From the NCBI RefSeq assembly GCF_000204645.1, contig NC_015422.1, forward strand, positions 2,187,001-2,251,000: 64,000 nucleotides of DNA. Reading direction: 5' to 3'. The stretch comes from Alicycliphilus denitrificans K601. Its GTDB lineage: Bacteria > Pseudomonadota > Gammaproteobacteria > Burkholderiales > Burkholderiaceae_C. The notes beneath the pieces were generated by a model. It was not told where the DNA came from. It did no database searches and saw only the letters and a list, made by a program, of their open reading frames with translations. A program made the translations under genes and the position numbers. Shown one piece after another: positions 34,919 through 41,889 of the stretch. Numbering within the stretch: position 1 is the first letter of the stretch; every line of letters starts with the position of its first letter.

Positions 34919-36163
34919 TCAGCGGTAGACCGGGAAGCGGCTGGTCAGCGCGTTGACCTTGGCGCGCACGGCGGCCAGATGCGCCTCGTCGTCGGGGTTC
35001 TCCAGCACGTCCGCCAGCAGGTTGGCGGTGATGCGGGTTTCCTCCTCCTTGAAGCCGCGCGTGGTGATGGCGGGCGTGCCCACGCGGATGCCGCTGGTCA
35101 CCATGGGCTTCTCGGGGTCGTTGGGGATGGCGTTCTTGTTGATGGTGATGTGGGCCTTGCCCAGCGCCGCCTCGGCGGCCTTGCCGGTGATGCCCTTGGC
35201 GCGCAGGTCCACCAGCATCACGTGGCTCTCGGTGCGGCCGCTGACGATGCGCAGGCCGCGCTGGGTCAGCGTCTCGGCGAACACCTTGGCGTTCTTCGCC
35301 ACCTGCTGCTGGTACGCCTTGAACTCGGGCGACAGCGCCTCCTTGAAGGCCACGGCCTTCGCGGCGATCACGTGCTCCAGCGGGCCGCCCTGCAGGCCGG
35401 GGAAGATCGCGGAGTTGATGGCCTTCTCGTGCTCGGCCTTCATGAGGATGATGCCGCCGCGCGGGCCGCGCAGGCTCTTGTGCGTGGTGGAGGTCACCAC
35501 GTCGGCATGCGGCACGGGGTTGGGGTACTCGCCTGCGACCACCAGGCCCGCGTAGTGGGCGATGTCCACCCAGAAGATGGCGCCGACTTCCTTCGCGACG
35601 CGCGCCATGCGCTCGAAGTCGATGCGCAGCGCGTAGGCCGATGCGCCGCCGATGATGAGCTTGGGGCGATGCTCGCGGGCCTTGGCCTCGAACGCGTCGT
35701 AGTCGATCTCTTCCTTCTCGTTGAGGCCGTAGGAGACCACGTTGAACCACTTGCCGCTCATGTTCAGCGCCATGCCGTGCGTGAGGTGGCCGCCCTCGGC
35801 CAGGCTCATGCCCAGGATGGTGTCGCCGGGCTTGAGGAAGGCCATCAGCACGGCCTGGTTGGCCTGCGAGCCCGAGTTGGGCTGCACGTTGGCGGCCTCG
35901 GCGCCGAAGAGCTGCTTGATGCGGTCGATGGCCAACTGCTCGATCACGTCCACGTTCTCGCAGCCGCCGTAGTAGCGCTTGCCCGGGTAGCCCTCGGCGT
36001 ACTTGTTGGTCAGTTGCGAACCCTGCGCGGCCATGACGGCGGGGGAGGCGTAGTTCTCGCTGGCAATCAGCTCGATGTGCTCTTCCTGGCGGCGGTTCTC
36101 GGCCTGGATGGCGGCCCACACCTCGGGATCGGTTTGTTCGACAAGAATATTGCGTTGATACAT
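34919..36163 (-). CDS. glyA: Serine hydroxymethyltransferase
   Basis: 414 residues. Start [19 protein letters not shown]. Visible motifs: [38 protein letters not shown], the [15 protein letters not shown] region, and the PLP-lysine segment [16 protein letters not shown] near 230. Converts serine and tetrahydrofolate to glycine and 5,10-methylene-THF, the main one-carbon source. The 241-base gap upstream must hold the promoter; I saw no glycine or tetrahydrofolate riboswitch signature there. Confidence 0.96.
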   Translation of the reverse strand: MYQRNILVEQTDPEVWAAIQAENRRQEEHIELIASENYASPAVMAAQGSQLTNKYAEGYPGKRYYGGCENVDVIEQLAIDRIKQLFGAEAANVQPNSGSQANQAVLMAFLKPGDTILGMSLAEGGHLTHGMALNMSGKWFNVVSYGLNEKEEIDYDAFEAKAREHRPKLIIGGASAYALRIDFERMARVAKEVGAIFWVDIAHYAGLVVAGEYPNPVPHADVVTSTTHKSLRGPRGGIILMKAEHEKAINSAIFPGLQGGPLEHVIAAKAVAFKEALSPEFKAYQQQVAKNAKVFAETLTQRGLRIVSGRTESHVMLVDLRAKGITGKAAEAALGKAHITINKNAIPNDPEKPMVTSGIRVGTPAITTRGFKEEETRITANLLADVLENPDDEAHLAAVRAKVNALTSRFPVYR

Positions 36164-36404
36164 GGCAGTCCTATGAACTCTCAGTGTCCCTTGGCAATCA
36201 AGGGCTGCCCAGGCGAACGACGGATCGCTGCGGGGCTTGGCTGCTCATCCGCGCGGCACGCTCCCCAGTGGTTTGCAGAAAAACAGGGCTTTCTGCCGGT
36301 CTCCACGTCAGCGGCGGGGCCCATGGGCCTTGCGCGCCTATCGCCAGTTGCGTACCCCGCTAGTGTAGCTGACGGCGCCCGTCCCCTATGGCGCCGGCGC
36401 GGCC

Positions 36405-37217
36405 TCAGACTCCGCCGTCGAGCAGGGCCACTTTCTCGCCCGCGGGCTGCGCGGTCTCGGGCGCCGCCGGGGCCTTGGTGGACAGCACCGGCTTCGCGGC
36501 CTTGCGCTCGCCCGCCACCTGGCGCAGGCGGAAATGCTCGGCCAGCACCTTGGCCACGTAGCCGCCGTCGTCCGGGAGGTTGGCGGCACCCACGTAGTAG
36601 CGCAGGCCGCCTTCGAGCGAGCCAGCACGCGCTATGCATTCCTGCAGCACCTTCACGCCCACGCGCAGGTTGGCCACGGGGTCGAACGCGGCGAGCTGGC
36701 CGCCGAAGCCCTCGTACTTATCGGTGTGCACGCGGGTCATCACCTGCATCAGGCCCTGCGCGCCGACAGCGCTTTGCGCGAACGGGTTGAAGCTCGACTC
36801 CACGGCGATGATGGCCAGGATCAGCGTCGGATCGAGCTTGGTGCGCGAGCCGATCTCGTAGGCCTCGGTCACCAGGGCCGCCAGGGGCTCGGGCGCCACG
36901 CGGTATTTCTTGCTGAGCCAGTAGGCCACGGCCGCCTGCTCGCGCGGCAGCTCGCTGGGATTGATGGCCATTGCGCGGTCGCTTGCGGCCGGCTCCAGCG
37001 GGAAGCCGTCCTCGGCGACCTGGCGTGCATGCAGCCAGCCGCGCAGCTCGTCCTCGCCGATCTGGCGCAGGTCCGGGCGCGCCGTCAGCGTGACGGCCGC
37101 GAAGACGACGACCAACCCGAGCAGGGCGAAGCCGTTATGGGTCACTTCAAGAAGACCATTGACCACATCGGCGATGACTGTGCGCACGCCGGCAATGACT
37201 TTTCCTGACGCTGTCAT
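36405..37217 (-). CDS. Lytic transglycosylase (SLT domain), membrane-anchored
   Basis: 270 residues. A single N-terminal hydrophobic segment (HNGFALLGLVVVFAAVTLTA, about 27-46) acts as an anchor. The SLT domain covers about 115-230, with the catalytic Glu in ILAIIAVESSFNPFAQS followed by GAQGLMQVMTRVH and GGLRYYVGA. The C-terminal tail is Ala/Pro/Lys-rich. It should cut the glycan strand of peptidoglycan from the periplasmic face. An unusual point is the 5' region: a good sigma70 promoter at 37425-37454 predicts an mRNA leader of about 200 nt packed with stem-loops (see separate entry), so expression may be set by an RNA element. Confidence 0.87.
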   Translation of the reverse strand: MTASGKVIAGVRTVIADVVNGLLEVTHNGFALLGLVVVFAAVTLTARPDLRQIGEDELRGWLHARQVAEDGFPLEPAASDRAMAINPSELPREQAAVAYWLSKKYRVAPEPLAALVTEAYEIGSRTKLDPTLILAIIAVESSFNPFAQSAVGAQGLMQVMTRVHTDKYEGFGGQLAAFDPVANLRVGVKVLQECIARAGSLEGGLRYYVGAANLPDDGGYVAKVLAEHFRLRQVAGERKAAKPVLSTKAPAAPETAQPAGEKVALLDGGV

Positions 37218-37418
37218 AGCTTTCCTTTCTGAGTCGAGTCCCGGAAGGCGCGGCGCCTGCAGAGGCGCTCGGGCGGACTCGGTTTTGCCAGGTCTCTTTG
37301 CCTGGGCTGGTATGCCATCCAGCCCGTGCCATGGCCGGCTATGCCATGGGAACTTGCGGACTGTCGTAGCCGGCGTCGGGAGCCGGTTAGGGTTATTACG
37401 GACCTGTGTTTTGAAGGC
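37218..37418 (-). ncRNA. Structured 5' leader of the lytic transglycosylase mRNA
   Basis: If transcription starts about 7 bases past the promoter -10, the leader is about 200 nt and has no reading frame of interest. It contains, in order of transcription, stem CCGGCTA/TAGCCGG (37373-37335), stem GGGCTGG/CCAGCCC (37325-37304), stem CCAGG/CCTGG (37305-37288), and an outer stem CGAGTCC/GGACTCG (37281-37235) enclosing GCGCC/GGCGC. The ribosome-binding stretch AGAAAGGAAAG follows 10 bases later. Some stems share bases and are mutually exclusive, as in switching leaders. I could not match it to a known riboswitch class. Confidence 0.45.
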
Positions 37419-37424
37419 TGGCGG

Positions 37425-37454
37425 ATTCTAGGAGTTCACTAAATGCATAGTCAA
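37425..37454 (-). promoter_or_regulatory. Sigma70 promoter of the lytic transglycosylase gene
   Basis: On the minus strand: TTGACT, an 18-base spacer, TAGAAT. Each hexamer matches consensus at five of six positions, and the region just upstream is strongly A/T-rich (37455-37500), like an UP element. Confidence 0.7.
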
Positions 37455-37613
37455 CACTAATAAACATATTTTTAATACAAAAAAATAATTACAACACTGT
37501 GCATAAGTGCGAAAACAGGCATTTCGGGCGCAAAGGAGGCGCTGTAATCGAACGCAGCAAACACCGCGAAATGAAACTTGCAATCGACGCACCGTCGCCA
37601 TTGATGAAAGCTG

Positions 37614-37642
37614 TTGGAGAGCGCGCGGAGATTTGCTACCTT
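37614..37642 (+). promoter_or_regulatory. Candidate sigma70 promoter for the plus-strand structured RNA
   Basis: TTGGAG, 17-base spacer, TACCTT; moderate match. A start about 7 bases later would begin the RNA at the first stem-loop. Confidence 0.4.
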
Positions 37643-37647
37643 AGAGG

Positions 37648-37877
37648 TGCCTGAGCGATTCAGGCGTCCGCCGGAAGAGGCGAAACCATCTGGATGAACG
37701 GCACGCAGTGCTGCATCGAGCAACAGGTTCCTCGCTTCCAAGGCAAACCCTGGAGGCAATACCTTGCCTCCTGCACCGGGGACGATCCTCTCCGCGGTGC
37801 AAACGATGGCAAAAGACCGTTGCGTCTGCCGTCAAGCCCGGTGCACGGAAAGACTCCGTCCACCGGGCTTTCTTTTT
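37648..37877 (+). ncRNA. Structured RNA of unknown class (sRNA or riboswitch-like leader) ending in a terminator
   Basis: About 230 nt with serial hairpins: GCCTGA-GCGAT-TCAGGC (37649-37665), CGCC-GGAAGA-GGCG, a perfect GGAGGCAA-TACC-TTGCCTCC (37752-37771), GCACCG/CGGTGC around 37774-37800, and a strong terminator at the end. It precedes the DUF748 gene by 57 bases on the same strand, so it could be a leader that decides between termination and read-through, or a free small RNA. I compared it from memory with c-di-GMP, glycine, TPP, cobalamin, guanidine, 6S and SRP RNAs and found no convincing match. Small frames overlapping it are not credible genes. Confidence 0.5.
37834..37877 (+). terminator. 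Rho-independent terminator upstream of the DUF748 gene
   Basis: AAGCCCGGTGCACGGA-AAGAC-TCCGTCCACCGGGCTT: a 16-base stem with one mismatch, followed by TTTCTTTTT. Confidence 0.88.
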
Positions 37878-37934
37878 GCACTTATTTACACTGGCACGCC
37901 GACGTTCGCTGATTCAATAGCGTCCGAAGCTCAA

Positions 37935-40900
37935 ATGATCGGGTACCGCGTGTCGCAAGTCATACAAACTATCAAGCATCATCGGTGGGCAAGGCGGGCG
38001 GCGTGGCTTCTGGCCTGCCTGCTGGGGTTGTGGCTGCTGGCCTGGCTTGTCGTTCCACCCGTTGCGCGGTCGCAGATTGAGCGGCACGCCTCGGAGGCCC
38101 TGGGGCGCAAGGTGACGGTCTCCAAGGTGGAGTTCCTGCCATGGACGCTGGAGGCCACGGTCCATGGGCTGTCCATTGCATCCGAGGACGGCAAGGCGTC
38201 CCAGGTCCAGATAGCGCGTATCTATATAGATGCAGAACTGCAGTCGCTGTGGCGGCTCGCGCCGGTGATCGATGCGGTGCAGGTGGACGAGCCGGTGATC
38301 CACGTCACGCAGACCGCTCCGGGACACTACGACTTCGATGACGTGCTGGATCGCCTTGCGCAGCAGCCGAAGACCCGGGACGGCGAGGCCCGGCCGCTGC
38401 GCTTTGCGCTCTACAACCTCGCGCTGCGCGGCGGAGCCCTGGATTTCGACGATCGGACGGTGGGCAAGGTCCATATGCTGCGCGGCCTCCGCATCGATGT
38501 TCCGTTCCTGAGCAATTTCTCTGCGGACCGCGAGGTCAAGGTCACGCCCAGGCTGGCCTTCGAGCTGAACGGCAGCGCCTTCGACACCGCCGCCCAGACG
38601 ACTCCGTTCGCCCAGAACCGGCAGACCGAGGTCAACCTGCATGTCGATGGCTTCGATCTCGGGCCCTTCAGCGGCTATATACCAAGCCGTGTGCCGGTGC
38701 GCCTTAAATCCGGCGTGCTCGACGCCGACCTGAAGCTGGGCTTCGAGCAGGAGGACGCCACGCCGCGGCTCACGATCAGCGGGGGTGTCCGGCTGCATGG
38801 CGTCCGGACCACCGATGCGGCGGGCGAGCCCCTGCTGGACTTCGATGCGCTGCAGGTGGCTCTCAAGGATGTGCGGCCGTTGCAGCGCATCGTGGACGTC
38901 GACGCCATCGACTGGCATGGCGTCCACGTGCATCTGCGCAGGGATGTGGCGGGTGCCGTGGCGCTTCCCGGGCTGGCGCAGCCGGCCGATGGCGCGGACG
39001 CCACGGCCAAGCCCACGCCGGCGCCGCAGGATGCCGCATGGCAGGTGCGGCTTGGACGGGTGGGGCTGCACGACGGCGTCGTCGACTGGACCGACGCCAG
39101 CCTGCCGGGTGGAAAGGCTGCGTGGAAGGCGGAAAACCTGCAGGCCGAAGCCTGGGCAGTTGCGCTGCCGTTCCAGCAGCCGCTGCAGTTCCGCCTGAGC
39201 ACGCAGTTGTCCGGCGGGGCCGCCAAGGGCGATGCGGCGCGGCTTGCGGTGCAGGGGCAGGCCACGGACGTGCAGGCGCAGGCCGCGGTTTCCGTTCGCG
39301 GGCTCTCCATGGCCATGGCGGCGCCGTATCTGGCGGGGGTGCTCAAACCCTCGCTGGCGGGCATGCTCGATGCAGACCTGGGGCTGGCCAGGAACGGCGA
39401 TGCCATGGCCGCCAAGGTGGCCACGCTGTCCCTGGGCAAGCTGGCGCTCGATTGCGCGGCTGCGGAGAAGAAATGCCGCACCCTGCGCACTGCCGGGATC
39501 GCGGATGCCGCCAAGACCTCGCTGGCCGAGGCCGGGCGCCTGGAGGTGAGCGATGTCCTGGTGCAGCTGCCGCAGCGCAGCGTGACGCTGGGCCGGGTGC
39601 TCGTGAAGCAGCCCCGCGTCCTGGTATCGCGTGCCGCCAAGGGCGGCTGGATGTTCGAGGAGTGGCTGCCGGACGCGCCCGAGGCCGCCTCCAAGGGCAA
39701 GCCGGCTGCGGCGGCGCCGGCCCCGTGGAAGCTGAAGCTGGCGGCCCTGGAGGTCGAAGGCGCCAGCCTGGCCTTTCGCGACGACGCGGCAGCCAGGCCG
39801 GTGGCGCTCAATGCATCCGGGCTGCAGCTGCGCGCGCGAAACTTCTCCTATGACGATGGCCGGATCACCCCGGTGGAGGTGCACCTGGACGCCCGGGTGG
39901 CCGCCGGCCGGGCGGAGCCGGGGCGATTGAGCTACGAGGGCACCGTGGCCATGGCGCCTGCGCTGGCCGTGCAGGGCAGGGTGCGCGCGCAGCATGTGCC
40001 GGTGCACGCTTTCGAGCCCTATGTCACGTCGGACCTGAACGTGGACATCCTGCGCGCCGAGGGCAGCTTCGCCGGCGACCTGCGCTACGTTCAGGAGACG
40101 GCCGGCCCGGCGGTATCGGTAGCGGGTGACATGTCCCTGGACGAGGTGCGCGTGCGCGCCAAGGACGACGTGGCCGCGGATGACGAGGGCAAGGGCGGCA
40201 GGCGAATCGCCGATCGCGGCGAGGAACTGCTGCGCTGGAAGTCGCTGGGGCTGCGCGGCGTGGCGGTGAACCTGAAGCCGGGCCGGCCGCTGGCACTGGA
40301 CGTGAGGGAGACGGCGCTCAGCGACTTCTTCGCGCGCATCATCGTGCACGAGAACGGACGCATCAACCTGCAGGATATCCGCAAGGGGGCCGCGACCGAG
40401 GAGGTGGCCGCCGCGCCACCGAAGGACGCAGCCGCCGCCGCAGTCACCGGTACGGCGCAGGCAGCGGCGCAGCCGGCCGACCCCATGGCGCCGGTGATCC
40501 GGTTCGGCCCGGTGGCATTGACGAACGGGTCGGTGCATTTCTCCGACTACTTCATCAAGCCCAACTATTCGGCGGATCTCAGCGAGTTGACCGGCAGGCT
40601 CAGCGCGTTTTCTTCCGTGCCCTCCGAGGCGGGTGGTGAGCCGCAGATGGCCGAGCTGGAGCTGCGCGGCCGCGCGCAGGGCACGGCATCCCTGGAGGTC
40701 AGCGGCAAGCTCAACCCCCTGGCCAAGCCCCTGGCGCTCGACATACAGGCCCGCATGCGCGACCTGGAGCTGCCGCCCCTGTCGCCCTATAGCATCAAAT
40801 ACGCTGGCCATGGCATCGAGCGCGGCAAGCTCAGCATGGATGTGGCCTACAAGGTGCAGCCCGACGGGCAGCTCACGGCCACCAACAAGCTGGTGCTCCA

Positions 40901-41693
40901 CCAGCTGGCCTTCGGCGACCCCGTGGAGGGCGCGCCCGCCAGCCTGCCGGTGCGGCTGGCCGTGGCGCTGCTGGCCGACCGCAATGGCGTGATAGACGTG
41001 GACCTGCCCATCAGCGGCTCTCTGAACGACCCGCAATTCAGCCTCGGCGGCGTCATCCTCAAGGTCATCGGCAACCTCGTCATGAAGGCCATCACCGCAC
41101 CCTTCTCACTGCTGGCGGGGGTGTTTTCCGGCGCGGACGAGCAGGGCAGCATCGCCTTCGCGCCGGGCAGCGCCGCGCTCGACGACAAGGCGCGCCAGCA
41201 GCTCGACAAGATCGCGCAGGAGTTGAACAACCGGCCGGCACTCAAGGTGACCGTGGCCGGCTGGGCCCAGCCGCAGGCCGAGGAGGAAGCCTGGAAGCGC
41301 CTGCGCCTGCGGGATCTGGTACAGGCGCAGAAGCGCCGCGCGGCCGTCAGGGCCGGGGAGTCGGCGGCCGACGTGGCGCCCGTGAGCGACGCGGAGTATC
41401 CCGCCCTGCTCAAGGAGGCCTACCGGCGCGCGGATATGAAGAAGCCGCGCAACCTGGTCGGCCTGGCCAAGGACCTGCCCCAGGGCGAGATGGAGGCGCT
41501 GCTGCTCAAGAGCATCGAGGTTCCCGGCAACGCCATGCAGGACCTGGCCCTGGCGCGCGGCGTCGCCGTGCGCGACTACCTGGCGAGTCGGCAGGTGGCG
41601 CTGGACCGGCTGTTCGTGGGTGCCAGCAAGCTGCAGCCGGCGGGCGAGGGCGGCTGGACACCCAAGGCGGAGCTGACGCTGGCTGCGCGCTGA
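37935..41693 (+). CDS. DUF748 (AsmA-like) envelope protein, 1252 residues
   Basis: The start was set at MIGYRVSQVIQTIKHHRWAR, just before the single N-terminal membrane helix (AAWLLACLLGLWLLAWLV); the earlier in-frame codons lie in the RNA element upstream. The rest is periplasmic. DUF748/AsmA-like repeats are visible as ARSQIERHASEALGRKVTVS at about 48-67 and later FDLGPFSGYIP, RFGPVALTNGSVHFSDYFI and YSIKYAGHGIERGKLSMDV. The C-terminus has an OmpA-like stretch (SIAFAPGSAALDDKARQQLD). Related large AsmA-fold proteins bridge the membranes and move phospholipids; a similar role is an inference. It stands alone, about 200 bases before the DUF349 gene. Confidence 0.85.
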   Translation: MIGYRVSQVIQTIKHHRWARRAAWLLACLLGLWLLAWLVVPPVARSQIERHASEALGRKVTVSKVEFLPWTLEATVHGLSIASEDGKASQVQIARIYIDAELQSLWRLAPVIDAVQVDEPVIHVTQTAPGHYDFDDVLDRLAQQPKTRDGEARPLRFALYNLALRGGALDFDDRTVGKVHMLRGLRIDVPFLSNFSADREVKVTPRLAFELNGSAFDTAAQTTPFAQNRQTEVNLHVDGFDLGPFSGYIPSRVPVRLKSGVLDADLKLGFEQEDATPRLTISGGVRLHGVRTTDAAGEPLLDFDALQVALKDVRPLQRIVDVDAIDWHGVHVHLRRDVAGAVALPGLAQPADGADATAKPTPAPQDAAWQVRLGRVGLHDGVVDWTDASLPGGKAAWKAENLQAEAWAVALPFQQPLQFRLSTQLSGGAAKGDAARLAVQGQATDVQAQAAVSVRGLSMAMAAPYLAGVLKPSLAGMLDADLGLARNGDAMAAKVATLSLGKLALDCAAAEKKCRTLRTAGIADAAKTSLAEAGRLEVSDVLVQLPQRSVTLGRVLVKQPRVLVSRAAKGGWMFEEWLPDAPEAASKGKPAAAAPAPWKLKLAALEVEGASLAFRDDAAARPVALNASGLQLRARNFSYDDGRITPVEVHLDARVAAGRAEPGRLSYEGTVAMAPALAVQGRVRAQHVPVHAFEPYVTSDLNVDILRAEGSFAGDLRYVQETAGPAVSVAGDMSLDEVRVRAKDDVAADDEGKGGRRIADRGEELLRWKSLGLRGVAVNLKPGRPLALDVRETALSDFFARIIVHENGRINLQDIRKGAATEEVAAAPPKDAAAAAVTGTAQAAAQPADPMAPVIRFGPVALTNGSVHFSDYFIKPNYSADLSELTGRLSAFSSVPSEAGGEPQMAELELRGRAQGTASLEVSGKLNPLAKPLALDIQARMRDLELPPLSPYSIKYAGHGIERGKLSMDVAYKVQPDGQLTATNKLVLHQLAFGDPVEGAPASLPVRLAVALLADRNGVIDVDLPISGSLNDPQFSLGGVILKVIGNLVMKAITAPFSLLAGVFSGADEQGSIAFAPGSAALDDKARQQLDKIAQELNNRPALKVTVAGWAQPQAEEEAWKRLRLRDLVQAQKRRAAVRAGESAADVAPVSDAEYPALLKEAYRRADMKKPRNLVGLAKDLPQGEMEALLLKSIEVPGNAMQDLALARGVAVRDYLASRQVALDRLFVGASKLQPAGEGGWTPKAELTLAAR

Positions 41694-41889
41694 CGGCAGG
41701 CCGCGAACGCCATCGCGCGGCTGGGCTGGGCCCGCTTCGATACAGTAGCCCTTGCAATTCGCCCGGGCGTGCTGAGGTCCTGCGCCAAATCCGGGCGAGA
41801 ATAATGGTTTCGCCGGAACTGGGCCCAGACCCCATGCCCGGGCGTGGCGCTGGCGCCGCAGGCTGCCCGCCTCTTATCCCATTGCATCC

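Noticed and set aside
36164..36404. Glycine or tetrahydrofolate riboswitch upstream of glyA
   Set aside because: No conserved aptamer sequence seen; only short hairpins that occur by chance at this GC content.
37694..37912. Small frame of 72 codons inside the structured RNA before DUF748
   Set aside because: It runs through the terminator stem and has no good ribosome site; RNA structure is the better explanation.
37218..37930. c-di-GMP (GEMM), glycine, TPP or cobalamin riboswitch in the 717-base gap
   Set aside because: Isolated strings such as GGCAAACC resemble GEMM, but the required second box (GGGACGCAAAGCC-like) and tetraloop receptor are missing; other classes fit worse.
37914..41036. 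1040-codon minus-strand frame opposite the DUF748 gene
   Set aside because: Arg/His/Gln-rich shadow; no ribosome-binding site and no family resemblance.
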